Source: Clostridia bacterium
Lineage (GTDB): Bacteria; Bacillota_A; Clostridia; TANB77; CAG-508
Length of the DNA: 57,785 nucleotides
Reading direction: 5' to 3'
Assembly (NCBI GenBank): GCA_022791475.1
Contig: JAAVZD010000024.1
Location: 1-57,785, forward strand
Shown: positions 8,294 to 17,769 of the stretch, piece after piece
How the letters are laid out: every line of letters begins with the position of its first letter
Numbering within the stretch: the first letter of the stretch is position 1
Notes under the pieces: model-generated
What the model saw: the letters and a program-made list of their open reading frames with translations, nothing else
Told to the model about the DNA's origin: nothing
Databases searched by the model: none
Position numbers and translations under genes: made by a program

Positions 8294-8332
8294 TAAAAGC
8301 CCACATACCAACCTAGGTGTTAGCACATGGAC
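8294..8332 (-). terminator. Terminator after ssb
   Basis: On the minus strand GTCCATGTGCTAAC pairs over 14 positions, including G-U pairs, with GTTGGTATGTGGGC. The stem is followed by TTTT. Confidence 0.7.
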
Positions 8333-8352
8333 CTTTTTATTTATAGTCTAAA

Positions 8353-9051
8353 TTATATAGCTTCTTTGTTTTCTTGTAGTTCTTCTGTTTCTGCGGTATT
8401 TCCTGCTTCGTCTATTACTTCTAGGCTTGCTATTGAAACTTCGTAGGCCACTTTTACTTCTGATGTTCCATCTTCATATTTTTTCTCATATTGTCTTGAT
8501 TGAACTCTTCCTACTATTCTTACTTCTGTTCCTACTGGTACGTTTTCACAAAATCTTGCATTTCTTCCCCATGCTATACATGGAATATAGTCTGATTTAT
8601 TATATGCTCTGTTTACTGCTAGTAATAAATCTGCTATTTCTCTACCAAATGGTGTTTTTCTATATATAGGTTTTTTACAAATATAACCTGTTAGTGTAAC
8701 TTCATTTGATACGTTTTCTTTGCTTGGTTTGAATTCTTCGTCTTCTTCGTTTGCAAATTTTATTTCTTTTGCAAATACTGTAAGAACTAATCTATTTCTT
8801 TCATTTTCATAACTATTGTATGATCTGAATTGTCCTTCTATTATTACGTTTTTTCCTACATCTAAATTTTCTTCTATTAATAATCTTTCAGATATTGTTA
8901 TTGGTATAATATCTGCATTTCCACTTAAACGTGGTACGCTTAAATCAAATATGTAAAACTTCTCTCCATAAATTTCATGACTAAATCTTTTATCGCTTGT
9001 TACTTTTCCAACTAATACTAGTTGATTATTCTCTGAATAATTTGTATCCAA
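8353..9051 (-). CDS. ssb: Single-stranded DNA-binding protein with two OB folds
   Basis: This 232-residue protein has two successive OB-fold repeats. The first covers about 8-105 (NQLVLVGKVTSDKRF onwards). The second covers about 115-215 (NEVTLTGYICKKPIYRKTPFGREIADLLLAVNR, then YIPCIAWGRNARF), which is the classic SSB pattern. An acidic tail (TAETEELQENKE) follows, but it lacks the usual DDxPF end. Tandem-OB SSB-like proteins occur in Clostridia, so this may be an accessory form rather than the main SSB. The start is TTG at 9051, eight bases after GAGGAGG, with no alternative ATG nearby. A -35/-10 pair lies upstream. Confidence 0.85.
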   Translation of the reverse strand: MDTNYSENNQLVLVGKVTSDKRFSHEIYGEKFYIFDLSVPRLSGNADIIPITISERLLIEENLDVGKNVIIEGQFRSYNSYENERNRLVLTVFAKEIKFANEEDEEFKPSKENVSNEVTLTGYICKKPIYRKTPFGREIADLLLAVNRAYNKSDYIPCIAWGRNARFCENVPVGTEVRIVGRVQSRQYEKKYEDGTSEVKVAYEVSIASLEVIDEAGNTAETEELQENKEAI

Positions 9052-9138
9052 CTTAATTTCCTCCTCTTACTTTTGTTTCTCTCTTCGTATTTTATTCATA
9101 TTGTTCCTCTTTTAGAATATTTTTCCTTTACAAATTCT

Positions 9139-9167
9139 ATTATACTACGTTTTTTTGTTTTTGTCTA
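9139..9167 (-). promoter_or_regulatory. Promoter of ssb
   Basis: TAGACA (9167-9162), a 17-bp spacer and TATAAT (9144-9139) lie about 90 bp upstream of the TTG start. Confidence 0.75.
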
Positions 9168-9225
9168 CATAAAAGGTTAAATTTGTTTATTTTTTCTTTT
9201 TTTATATTATATATAATTAAAAAAA

Positions 9226-9325
9226 TATGTAGGGGGTAGACCTTGTGTCTACCTTTCTTAGATAAATTCACTAAATAATAGAGCTTTTAAATCACAGGCG
9301 GACACAAGGCTCGCACCCTATAATA
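9226..9325. repeat. Imperfect inverted-repeat element, GTAGGGG family
   Basis: TATGTAGGGGGTAGACCTTG at the left end and TATAGGGTGCGAGCCTTG (complement of the right end) form imperfect terminal inverted repeats around 45 bp without coding potential. It fills most of the spacer between ssb and the next gene. Confidence 0.6.
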
Positions 9326-9331
9326 TTTATT

Positions 9332-9817
9332 TTATAATATAGTCGTTATTCCGTATATTAATAAAGTACATGCCACCGCCATAATGCTCTCTGCATCCTC
9401 ATGACAGCTAACCTTTATTTCCTGTGGTTCAATAACCTTTCCACTTATGCTTTCAATTTCCTTTCCTACGCAAATTAAAACTCCATCCTCTGTAACAGAA
9501 GAAGCAGTGACTAAGGCTTTTGAGTTAAAACCAAAAGTAAATATTTTCAAATTATATTCTTTAAACATTTCTATGCTTTTTATCCTATCTGTATTAATTA
9601 CTAAATAATTAGTATTTAATAACATCCTTTTTAGCATTTCCATGTTTTTAAATTTTCTATCTATTATTATGGTTTCAAATTTTATATTTTTAATATTTTC
9701 AATACTTTTCTCTTTTATAAATAAAACTGAGCTTTCTCTTAATTTTAGCTTTTCTACAATTTCTCTTCTTATAAAATTTTCATTTTTCTCATCTGCAATA
9801 ACCCCAATAAATGGCAT
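9332..9817 (-). CDS. Conserved clostridial-type protein, unknown (Mur-ligase-like features)
   Basis: This 161-residue soluble protein starts at the ATG at 9817, which has AAGGGG nine bases upstream. The ATG eight codons earlier has no such site. The middle (LVINTDRIKSI, FTFGFNSKALVTASSVTEDGVL) recalls the NTD/YGFN segments of Mur-ligase-like proteins, but a complete ATP site is not visible. No function should be assigned. It ends with a hydrophobic helix (MAVACTLLIYGITTIL). Confidence 0.6.
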   Translation of the reverse strand: MPFIGVIADEKNENFIRREIVEKLKLRESSVLFIKEKSIENIKNIKFETIIIDRKFKNMEMLKRMLLNTNYLVINTDRIKSIEMFKEYNLKIFTFGFNSKALVTASSVTEDGVLICVGKEIESISGKVIEPQEIKVSCHEDAESIMAVACTLLIYGITTIL

Positions 9818-9998
9818 AATTTCATTCCCCTTTTTATCCATATATTGCTATTATTGCCTACTGTAATTTTTTTATTCATTTTTTAAATTTGATGTCTTTA
9901 TTGGGTAGACTCAAAGCCTACCCATACATAAAAACTTTATTTATCTCATATATAGAATAGTAATATTTATACTCAAATGGTATTTGACTTATTTTTTA

Positions 9999-10776
9999 TT
10001 AATTTTTTTCTTTTTGTAATCTTTGTGTTCCATTCACATCTATATAATAATTTTCCTTATAAATTAATTCTGAAACTGTTACTACTTTAAAGCCTTTATT
10101 TTCTATATTTGTAAGAAGCATATCTAAGCTATCTGCTGTATGTTTTGTTCCATTGTGACTTAATATAATACTTCCAGAAGCTAATTTACTATCTAGTCTT
10201 TTCCACATTTCTTCACCTGTTAAACCAGAATAATCTAATGTATCTAAATTCCATTGTATAGTATTATGATTTTGAGATTTTGCTGCATTTATAACTGTAT
10301 CATTATATTCTCCATATGGTCCTCTATAAAGTGTTGTTTTTTTACCAGTTATTGTTTCTATCTTTTCACTACAATTTAGTATTTGCTCTCTATTTTTTTC
10401 TAAACTCAAATTATTTACATGTGGGTGTGTATCTGAATGATTACCGTATTTCATGTCCAGCTTCATGCACTTTTTTTACAGCATCTGGGTATTTTTTTAC
10501 AAAATCTCCTACCATAAAAAATGTAATTTTACAATTATGCTTAGAAAGTGTTTCTAATATTTTATCAATATCATCCGCTTCCCATGCACAATTCATAGTA
10601 AAAGCAACCTTCTTTTCCTCAGTAGCTACATTATAAATTGGTAACTCTTTTGTAGAGGCTGCTGTTTCTACTGCATCTTTTGTAGTTACGCTAAATGCTA
10701 TTCCAAATAGTATTACTACTGTACTTAATAAAATTATGTATGAGTTTATTTTTTCTTTATTAAAAACTATAAACAT
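9999..10776 (-). CDS. PdaB-like polysaccharide deacetylase, requires +1 shift at CGG
   Basis: The product is a membrane-anchored NodB-type deacetylase (258 residues after the shift), similar to the sporulation family PdaB. Residues 12-30 form a signal anchor. NHSDTHPH supplies the HxxxH metal ligands, and RGPYGEYN and SHNGTKHTADSLDMLL are later motifs. The frame breaks at CGG (10444-10446): GAA ATA CGG TAA stops, while skipping C gives the conserved HEIGNHSDTH. The motif near residue 61 reads MNCAWE where the family usually has FDCAWG, so the catalytic Asp seems to be Asn. TTAGGAGGG supports the start. It may be inactive or a pseudogene. Confidence 0.85.
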
Positions 10777-10787
10777 AAAAATCCCTC

Positions 10788-10822
10788 CTAATATAAGCTA
10801 ATTCATTTTATGCTTATATTAG
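10788..10822 (-). promoter_or_regulatory. Hairpin touching the ribosome binding site of the deacetylase
   Basis: CTAATATAAGC and its exact complement are separated by 13 bases. In the mRNA the 3' arm runs into TTAGGAGGG, so the hairpin could limit ribosome access. Confidence 0.5.
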
Positions 10823-10962
10823 AAGGTTTATTCTAAAAAGCTGTTTTTGTATATTCCTAACTTAATAAAATTTGTCTTTTATATCTATCAATTATAATTC
10901 TACTCTTCCTAATAGAAAATCAATAGCATTTGTCTACTTTATTGCATTGTTTTTGCTTACTT

Positions 10963-11637
10963 TTATTTAATAATAATTAAGTCATATCCTATGAAAAGTC
11001 CGTTTTCTACTACTCCATCAATTTTATTTATTTTTTCTTCAAAATCTGCTTCTATTTTTGAAAACTCTGCGAATAATAGTGCATTTCCGTTATCTGTTAT
11101 TAGCATTCCTTTTCCTACATTTGATTCTTTTATTATTACATTTGTTGCACCTAATTTTTTTAAGGCTTCTTTCACTGTATCTATTTTATCTACTTTACAT
11201 TCAACTGGTACTGGATGGTTTTCACCTAACTTTTCTACAAATTTTGAACTGTCTACTAATATATAGTTTTCTTCTGATGCTTTTATATTCATTTTTTCTC
11301 TATATAGGGCAGCTCCCATTCCTTTAATTAGCCAGCCCAGTGGGTCTACTTCATCTGCTCCATCAAAGCACCAGTCTGGCTTTGCTTCACTTAAAGTTAC
11401 TGTTTCTATTTCTAGTTTCTTACACATTTCTTCTATTATAGTTGATGTTGGAATTGCTTTTATTTTTAAGCCTTCTTCATGTACCCTTTTTGCAATTTCT
11501 TCTACTGCTAAGTATGATGTACTTCCTGAGCCAAAACCTACTATATCTCCATCCTTTACCCTTTTTGCTATCCTTTTTGCTAACTTTTGCTTTTGCTCTC
11601 TATTATCTACATTATTTTTCCAATCAAATTCTTGCAT
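10963..11637 (-). CDS. rpiA: Ribose-5-phosphate isomerase A
   Basis: This cytoplasmic enzyme of the pentose phosphate pathway interconverts ribose 5-phosphate and ribulose 5-phosphate. It has 224 residues, the usual size. Diagnostic motifs are GFGSGSTS near residue 34, DGADEVDP near 92 (catalytic acidic residues) and KGMGAALYREK near 105. TTAGGAGGAAAAAA precedes the ATG. It stands alone between the CAP protein and the deacetylase gene. Confidence 0.96.
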   Translation of the reverse strand: MQEFDWKNNVDNREQKQKLAKRIAKRVKDGDIVGFGSGSTSYLAVEEIAKRVHEEGLKIKAIPTSTIIEEMCKKLEIETVTLSEAKPDWCFDGADEVDPLGWLIKGMGAALYREKMNIKASEENYILVDSSKFVEKLGENHPVPVECKVDKIDTVKEALKKLGATNVIIKESNVGKGMLITDNGNALLFAEFSKIEADFEEKINKIDGVVENGLFIGYDLIIIK

Positions 11638-11711
11638 GTTTTTTCCTCCTAATATTATTTATATAGTTTTCTCATTTTTTAAAATTATATCATAAGTATT
11701 TGAAAAAGCAA

Positions 11712-11750
11712 AATAGAAACCTTACTTAAATTTCAAGTAAAGTTTCTATT
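11712..11750. terminator. Terminator after the CAP-domain gene
   Basis: ATAGAAACCTTACTT and its near-perfect complement flank a short AAATTT loop, with A/T runs on both sides. Confidence 0.85.
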
Positions 11751-11752
11751 TT

Positions 11753-12514
11753 TTATTTTCCTATAAATATTTGAACATATATTTTCCCATATTTTGAGCC
11801 ATTTACTACGCCTATTCCTGTATAGTTAAAACTACTGTTTAATATGTTAGCTTTGTGTCCTGATGAGTTCATCCAAGCATTTACGGCTGCGGTGTTGCTT
11901 GAGTTTCCTGCTATATTTTCACCAGCTGTTTTATATGATACTTTGAAACTTTTTAGCATATCAAAAGGTGAACCATAGGTTGGCGAGTTATGTGAAAAAT
12001 AGTTGTTGTTTACCATATCTTGCGCTTTTATTCTTGCTACATTTTGTGCTTCTGCATCTATTTGTAATGGTGATAAACCATTATTTGTTCTTTGCTTATT
12101 TATTAAATTAAATACTTCTTGCTCATCTGCTGTTAAATTTGTAGTTAGCCCATTGTTAGAACTACCAGTGTTTCCAGATGATGAACCACCTCCTGAATTT
12201 GGATATATTGGTTTTACATATTCTTTACTAACTGCTCCTATATAATCTCCTTCTACTTGCACCACATACCAATTTCCTACTCCAGCAAATACACGTATGT
12301 ATTCATTTTTCTTTACTTGTGCAATTACTGGATATTTTGTTCCTGGACCACTTCTTACATTTAAAGTAGACGCAGTCACTATCCCTGTTACAAAGTCTAA
12401 ATTATAGTAATGTTGCATTCCAAAGGATGTTGTTAGTGTTGATACTATAACTAAGAATAATATTAATGTAATGAACTTTATTATGCTTGCTTTTTTTATT
12501 TTTATTACTTTCAT
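11753..12514 (-). CDS. Secreted SH3b + CAP (SCP/YkwD-like) protein
   Basis: This 253-residue exported protein has an N-terminal signal or anchor (residues 11-31). A bacterial SH3 domain follows at about 40-105 (GIVTASTLNVRSGPGTKYPVI, then YIGAVSKEYVKP), then a Ser/Gly/Asn linker. The CAP domain spans about 128-253 (LINKQRTNNGLSPLQ, NNNYFSHNSP, AGENIAG, GHKANILN). CAP domains of this YkwD type are common in sporulating Firmicutes and are linked to the cell or spore surface. The SH3b part is expected to bind the wall. GGGAGGAAAGT precedes the ATG. Confidence 0.92.
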   Translation of the reverse strand: MKVIKIKKASIIKFITLILFLVIVSTLTTSFGMQHYYNLDFVTGIVTASTLNVRSGPGTKYPVIAQVKKNEYIRVFAGVGNWYVVQVEGDYIGAVSKEYVKPIYPNSGGGSSSGNTGSSNNGLTTNLTADEQEVFNLINKQRTNNGLSPLQIDAEAQNVARIKAQDMVNNNYFSHNSPTYGSPFDMLKSFKVSYKTAGENIAGNSSNTAAVNAWMNSSGHKANILNSSFNYTGIGVVNGSKYGKIYVQIFIGK

Positions 12515-12683
12515 ACTTTCCTCCCAATTAAATTTTCTTATTAAAGTTTATTAATCTTGGGATGTCCAGTATTCGAATATCATTTTATAATCTTATTGTT
12601 TTTTAATGGAGGTGTAATAATTTAAACTTTTTTGTTAATGGCTTTGTAACTTTTAAACAATATTTTCTCAAGGAGGATAACTT

Positions 12684-12942
12684 ATGAAGGAAGCAAAACA
12701 AAAACGGTATCTATGTGACATTGACAAGTTATATTCCTGATAGTGTCTTTTATAATTTGACACTTACGAATGACCGTAATACTTTTTATTATTCTCTTGA
12801 TACTAAAATACGTTCTGATTCTAAATATAATATCAAAGTTACATTTTCTAAAGATATGAAAATATTAGATAAAGAATATAGTGTAACGTTGATGTCTGAA
12901 GACGAATATAAACAAATTTTTAATCGTTCATTGAAAGGCTAA
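12684..12942 (+). CDS. Small unknown protein, requires +1 shift at CGG (codon 8)
   Basis: AAGGAGGATAACTT directs translation to the ATG at 12684. The first seven codons (MKEAKQK) run into CGG at 12705-12707. In that frame a stop comes ten codons later. Skipping the C leads into KGIYVTLTSYIPDSVFYNLTLTN and an 85-residue protein of regular beta-strand character that ends at 12942. The alternative is an internal GTG start at 12715 with no ribosome binding site. Family not recognised. This is the earliest of the CGG breaks within a gene. Confidence 0.6.
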
Positions 12943-13071
12943 TCTTTTCTTTATGGCATTTTTCTTTTTTACTTATTCTTATTTTACTTCTTGTATGTTA
13001 CTTAATATCCTGTGCGCATAGACATATTGATAATAAAAGGAATCTTAATAAATTGGATTATTAAAATTACT

Positions 13072-13113
13072 AAAAGCAAGCAATGATAGTATTTCTATCT
13101 TTGCTTGCTTTTT
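13072..13113. terminator. Terminator after the ABC permease gene
   Basis: AAAAGCAAGCAA and its complement flank a 16-base loop that is itself partly paired (GATAG/CTATC), followed by T5 on the plus strand. Confidence 0.8.
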
Positions 13114-13119
13114 ACATTT

Positions 13120-16100
13120 TTACTCTATACTCTTTAAACTCTCAATCATATCAATTTTCTTTAAAGCAAAATATGTTACTATATTTACTATTAGTGTAAA
13201 TATTACTGTTATTGCTACTGAATATATATAACTTAATATTGATATTTCTTGTCCAAACCTTAATACATTTATTTCACATGTTTTTATTATAAATATACTT
13301 AAAAAATATCCTCCTATTAATCCAAATATTATTCCTATTGCAGTTAATATTGCTGTTTCTCTTGTTACATAGTCATATACTTCCTTATCATAAAAACCTA
13401 GTACTTTTAAACTTGCAAGTTCTCTTATTCTTTCACTTATATTTATATTTGATAAGTTATATAATACTACAAATGCTAACGTTCCTGCTGATACTATTAA
13501 TATAACTACAACATAATTTAGGTTTTTCATCATGTCATCCATTACATTTTCCATGTTGGAGCTTAATGATACTGTATTTACATTTGGCTCTTTTAGAAGC
13601 TTACTTGCTAGTTCTTCTTCCTGATTATCTTTTACATTATTTTGTACAAATAGTACATTAGTATCATATTTTCCATATAGCTGTTCATATAAGCTTTTAG
13701 GCATATATACATAGTGATAAATATAATTTTCTACAATATCTGAAATTATTACACTATTTTCTTTTCCATCTGCATCTTTTAATATTATGCTATCTCCTTT
13801 TTTTACTTCTAATAATTCTGCCACTTTATCTGTTACAGCTATTTTTCCTTCTTCTAATTTAACTCCTTTTTTTGTTTTCCTATCTGACAAATGTATTAGT
13901 TCATTTATTTTTTCATCTTTTGCTATAATAATTTGTACCGCTTCTTCACTTTCGCCATTGGCTAATGCTCCAGATGTCATATTAGCCTCTGCTATTTTAT
14001 TGATTTCTTCTTTTTCTTCTAAGGTTTTAATAAATTTTTCTGCATCTGTTTCTTCTAAGTCACTTTTTAAACTTATTTGCATATCATAGTTATACACATT
14101 TTCATATTGCTTTATTAGAATATCTGAAATTGCATCTTTTATTCCAAAGCCTGTTAATATAAGTGCTGTACTTCCTGCAATTCCTACTATTGTCATAAAT
14201 ACTCTTTTTTTATACCTAAATATATTACGAACCGTTACTTTTTTACTAAAACTTAAATTTTTCCATATAAAAGGAATTCTTTCTAATAATATTCGTTTTC
14301 CTGCCTTTGGAGCTTTTGGCCTCATTAGTTGTGCTGGGGTATCCCCTACTATTTTTAAAACTGTATATAAACTTGCTCCTATTATACATACACTTGCTAA
14401 CCCTAAGCCTAATATAGCAAAATATACATTAAAACTTGCAACAAAGTTTGGTATTACATACATCATGCTATACATCATCCATATAATTCTTGGAAGTGTT
14501 TCAAAGCCTATTATCATTCCTATACTTCCACCAATTAAGCATGCTAAGCCAGAATATAATAAATATTTACTTGCAATTTGTGCTTTGTTATATCCTAATG
14601 CCTTCATTGTTCCTATTTGCACTCTTTGCTCTTCTACCATTCTAGTCATAGAAGTTAGTGATATAAGTGTTGCTATAACAAAAAATACTATTGGAAATAC
14701 TCTGCCTAAATTTTCTATACTTTTTGTATCTTGCATAAAACCACTATAACCTGGGTTTGAATCTCTGCCTAATATATACCAAGTTGGATGCTCTATTTCT
14801 TGTATTTTTTGCTTTGCGTCTGATAGTTCCTTTTCTGCTTCTTTTATTTTTTCTTCATATTCTGCCTTATTTATTTCAAAAGTTTTTCTTCCTTCTTCTA
14901 GTTGTTTTTTTGAATCATTTATTTCTTGTTTTGCTCTTTCTAATTGCTTATTTGTTAACTCTTTTGTTTTGTTTAATTCTTTTTCATTGTTTTCTAGTGT
15001 AGTTTTAGCATCGTTTAATTTTTCTTTTCCTTCTTTTATTCCATTTTGTATTTGTTCTAATCCACTATTTATACTTAACAGTGTAGCCTCTAACCCAGCC
15101 TTTTGTGCTTTTATATTTTTTAATGTATTTTCTATATTTTCTTTTTGTTCTTGAAGGCTAGCTATTTCTTCTTGTGTTAGATTATTGCTATTAAGGCTTT
15201 CATTTATTTTATCTAACTTATTTTGTAGCTGTTGTATATTTGTGTTTATACTTTGCAAATTAGCTTGCAATTCTTGTTTTTGTTTATTTAAAAGTTGTAT
15301 TTGTGCATTAGCATTTTGCTCTTCTTTTTTTAAGTTTTCCTCTTCTTCTTTAATTTTAGCTTTAGCTGTTTTTATTCTTTCTTCTGCTAATTTAAATTTT
15401 TGCTCTGCTTCTTTACTTTTATTATTTAAAGTAATTTCAGCATTTTTTAATTGTTTTTCTCCTTCTATAATTTCATTTTCTGCTTCTTTTAATTTATTTT
15501 CAGCTGTCGTTTTTTCTTCTTTTAATTTTGTTTCTCCTTCTTCTACTTTTTCTTGTGCTAAATCTTTTACTTGATTATACCTTGCAGTTTCCCTTTGTAC
15601 TTTTATTTGTTCTATTTTCTTAGTCATTTCTTGTATGTAGTTATTATATTCTTCTGAATCTGTTATCATTTGCTTAGAATTTTCTAGCTCTATATATACT
15701 CCTGTATACACTTCTGAGTCAAAGCTTTCCTTTAGTAAATACATATTATAGCTTACCATTCCAGAGCCCAATTTTGAAGTATCCCTTTGCCTTGAAACAT
15801 ATAGTGGGCTATTCATTGTTCCTACAATAGTAATTTCTTTTTCCTTTATTATACTGTCATCTGCTTCCTCAATAATAAGGTTATCTCCAATTTTCTTTCC
15901 TGTTGTACTACAAAATGTTTTCTCAACTAAGCACTCATTTTTGTTTTCAGGCATTCTTCCTTCTATTAGTGCTACCTTATTTATATCATCTATTGGCAAT
16001 ACTTTAGTTACAATTTCTGTATCTTCATAATTAATTAAAATATCTTCACTATATTCGCCATAAGCTTTTTGTACACCTTCTACCTGTTCTAATGCTTCTA

Positions 16101-16317
16101 TATCTTCATTAGTTAATCCTAAAGTAGAAAGAATCTGTATATCATACACATTTTGGCTATCAAAATAATTATCAATAGTAGTTATCATATCTGGGCTTGC
16201 AGCTCTCATTCCTGCAAAAAAGCCCACACCTAAAAAAGCCATTAATAAAATGGAAATAAACCTTTTATATGTATTTCTAATTTCTTTCAAACTATCTTTT
16301 AATAGCGCTTTTTTCAT
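13120..16317 (-). CDS. FtsX/MacB-type ABC transporter permease with long coiled-coil insert
   Basis: This 1065-residue membrane protein starts with a transmembrane segment at about 19-37. A periplasmic-type domain follows, then a coiled coil of roughly 260 residues (about 225-510, heptads rich in Lys, Glu and Gln, several KELE/AEKEL repeats). A central FtsX permease domain comes next (RVFPIVFFVIATLISLTSM near 540) and a second at the C-terminus. It is the membrane partner of the ATPase encoded just upstream (16394-17095). Exporters of this layout move lipids, peptides or antibiotics, but the substrate is unknown. No in-frame CGG was found in its 1065 codons. Confidence 0.9.
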   Translation of the reverse strand: MKKALLKDSLKEIRNTYKRFISILLMAFLGVGFFAGMRAASPDMITTIDNYFDSQNVYDIQILSTLGLTNEDIEALEQVEGVQKAYGEYSEDILINYEDTEIVTKVLPIDDINKVALIEGRMPENKNECLVEKTFCSTTGKKIGDNLIIEEADDSIIKEKEITIVGTMNSPLYVSRQRDTSKLGSGMVSYNMYLLKESFDSEVYTGVYIELENSKQMITDSEEYNNYIQEMTKKIEQIKVQRETARYNQVKDLAQEKVEEGETKLKEEKTTAENKLKEAENEIIEGEKQLKNAEITLNNKSKEAEQKFKLAEERIKTAKAKIKEEEENLKKEEQNANAQIQLLNKQKQELQANLQSINTNIQQLQNKLDKINESLNSNNLTQEEIASLQEQKENIENTLKNIKAQKAGLEATLLSINSGLEQIQNGIKEGKEKLNDAKTTLENNEKELNKTKELTNKQLERAKQEINDSKKQLEEGRKTFEINKAEYEEKIKEAEKELSDAKQKIQEIEHPTWYILGRDSNPGYSGFMQDTKSIENLGRVFPIVFFVIATLISLTSMTRMVEEQRVQIGTMKALGYNKAQIASKYLLYSGLACLIGGSIGMIIGFETLPRIIWMMYSMMYVIPNFVASFNVYFAILGLGLASVCIIGASLYTVLKIVGDTPAQLMRPKAPKAGKRILLERIPFIWKNLSFSKKVTVRNIFRYKKRVFMTIVGIAGSTALILTGFGIKDAISDILIKQYENVYNYDMQISLKSDLEETDAEKFIKTLEEKEEINKIAEANMTSGALANGESEEAVQIIIAKDEKINELIHLSDRKTKKGVKLEEGKIAVTDKVAELLEVKKGDSIILKDADGKENSVIISDIVENYIYHYVYMPKSLYEQLYGKYDTNVLFVQNNVKDNQEEELASKLLKEPNVNTVSLSSNMENVMDDMMKNLNYVVVILIVSAGTLAFVVLYNLSNINISERIRELASLKVLGFYDKEVYDYVTRETAILTAIGIIFGLIGGYFLSIFIIKTCEINVLRFGQEISILSYIYSVAITVIFTLIVNIVTYFALKKIDMIESLKSIE

Positions 16318-16365
16318 TTTCTTCCTTCTTCTTAATTAATTTTAAGTTCCCAAAAGTGACAGATA

Positions 16366-16392
16366 TCCCATTAGGAAACGTCCCCAATGGGA
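16366..16392. repeat. GGGAC-family palindrome between the ABC genes
   Basis: TCCCATTAGG and its complement CCAATGGGA surround AAACGTCC. It sits in the 76-bp gap between the ATPase and permease genes. Confidence 0.75.
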
Positions 16393-16393
16393 A

Positions 16394-17095
16394 CTACCAC
16401 TCTATTTCTTCTATTGATGTTGGTTTTTCATTTGTTTCTATTTTTTCTGCTCTTCCGTTTTTGAAGTGTATTACTTTATCGGCCATTGGTGCTAGTGCTG
16501 TGTTGTGGGTTATTATTATTACTGTCATTTTTTCTTTTCTTGATGTGTCTTGCAGAAGTTTTAGTATTTGTTTTCCCGTTTTGTAGTCTAGCGCTCCTGT
16601 TGGTTCGTCACATAATAGTAGCTTTGGATTTTTGGCTATTGCTCTTGCTATTGCTACCCTTTGTTGCTCTCCTCCTGATAATTGTGATGGAAAGTTTCCT
16701 TTTCTTTCTTTTAAACCTACTTTTTCTATTATTGTTTCTGGGTCTAATGAGTCTTTACATATTTGTACTGCTAGTTCTACATTTTCTACTGCTGTTAGGT
16801 TTTGTACTAAATTATAGAATTGGAATATGAAGCCTATGTCTTCTCTTCTGTATTTTATTAGCTCTTTGTTGCTTAATTTATTTACTTGTTTTCCGTCTAC
16901 TATTACTTCGCCTGATGTTACACTGTCCATTCCACCTAATATGTTTAGTGTGGTGGTTTTTCCTGCTCCACTTGGACCTACTATAACCACTAGCTCTCCT
17001 TTTTCTATACTAAAGTTTGTATTATCTAAAGCTTTTATTGTTACTTCTCCCATTTTATATTCTTTATTTACATTTTTAAATTCTATATATGCCAT
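16394..17095 (-). CDS. ABC transporter ATP-binding protein (LolD/MacB type)
   Basis: This 233-residue ATPase belongs to the FtsE/LolD/MacB subfamily. It has Walker [10 protein letters not shown] at about 40, signature LSGGEQQR at about 140, Walker [13 protein letters not shown] at about 160 and switch His in IIITHN. It is transcribed just before the FtsX-like permease and supplies its energy. A GAGAGG sequence lies nine bases upstream of the ATG. Length and motifs are normal. Confidence 0.95.
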   Translation of the reverse strand: MAYIEFKNVNKEYKMGEVTIKALDNTNFSIEKGELVVIVGPSGAGKTTTLNILGGMDSVTSGEVIVDGKQVNKLSNKELIKYRREDIGFIFQFYNLVQNLTAVENVELAVQICKDSLDPETIIEKVGLKERKGNFPSQLSGGEQQRVAIARAIAKNPKLLLCDEPTGALDYKTGKQILKLLQDTSRKEKMTVIIITHNTALAPMADKVIHFKNGRAEKIETNEKPTSIEEIEW

Positions 17096-17268
17096 TTATA
17101 CATTCCTCTCTTATAGATATTTTTCTATATTATCATATTTATATTCACTTTTCTAGCAATTTCACATAGTTTTCACATAATGAATTTTAAGTTGATTGCT
17201 GTTATTTATAATAAAAGAAGACTCCCTTACAATAATTTTATTAATCTTTTTTATGCAATACAACAAAA

Positions 17269-17289
17269 AAAGATGAACATATCATCTTT
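17269..17289 (-). terminator. Terminator after ogt
   Basis: AAAGATGA and TCATCTTT form a short stem. On the minus strand it is followed by T6. Confidence 0.8.
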
Positions 17290-17304
17290 CTTATTTCCAT
17301 ATTA

Positions 17305-17769
17305 TTACTTCTGCTCTAATTTTAATAACATTTCTTTTATATCTAATCCTCCTGCATATCCTACTAATTTTTTATTACTGCCAATTACTCTATGGCATGG
17401 TACTACTATCATAATTGGATTGTTATGGCATGCTCCGCCTACTGCTCTTGAGGCTTTTTCTTTTCCTATTTTTTTTGCTATTTCTACATAAGTTTTTGTT
17501 TCTCCATATGGTATTTTTAGTAGTTCATTCCATACTTTTTCTTGAAATGTAGTTCCTTTTATTAATAGTGGTAATGTAAATTCTTTTCTTTTTCCTTCTA
17601 AGTATTCTGTTATTTGCTCATAGGCTTTTTTTATTAGTCGTGTTTCTACTTTTTCTCCTTTAGAATATTCCATATTTGTTTTTACTGTTTCTATCTTTGA
17701 TATTCTATCTTCATTTTCTACTATTATAAGTGTTCCTATCTTTGTTTTATATGTATTCCAATATTCCAT
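17305..17769 (-). CDS. ogt: Methylated-DNA--protein-cysteine methyltransferase
   Basis: This 154-residue suicide DNA-repair protein transfers the methyl group from O6-methylguanine to its own cysteine. The active site VPCHRVIG has Cys125. The helix-turn-helix part reads IPYGETKTYVEIAKKIG, and GGACHNNP precedes the active site. The N-terminal domain is short, as in Ogt proteins. GGAGAAAAA precedes the ATG. It stands alone. Confidence 0.95.
   Translation of the reverse strand: MEYWNTYKTKIGTLIIVENEDRISKIETVKTNMEYSKGEKVETRLIKKAYEQITEYLEGKRKEFTLPLLIKGTTFQEKVWNELLKIPYGETKTYVEIAKKIGKEKASRAVGGACHNNPIMIVVPCHRVIGSNKKLVGYAGGLDIKEMLLKLEQK

Noticed and set aside
8294..8332. Ribosomal S6/S18-type leader near ssb
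   Set aside because: The hairpin lies after the ssb stop and ends in T4, so a terminator explains it. No rpsR or rpsF is adjacent.
14757..15574. Plus-strand open frames opposite the ABC permease coiled coil (and similar long antisense frames elsewhere)
   Set aside because: They are Leu/Phe/Ser-rich mirror translations of Lys/Glu-rich genes on the other strand, without ribosome binding sites.
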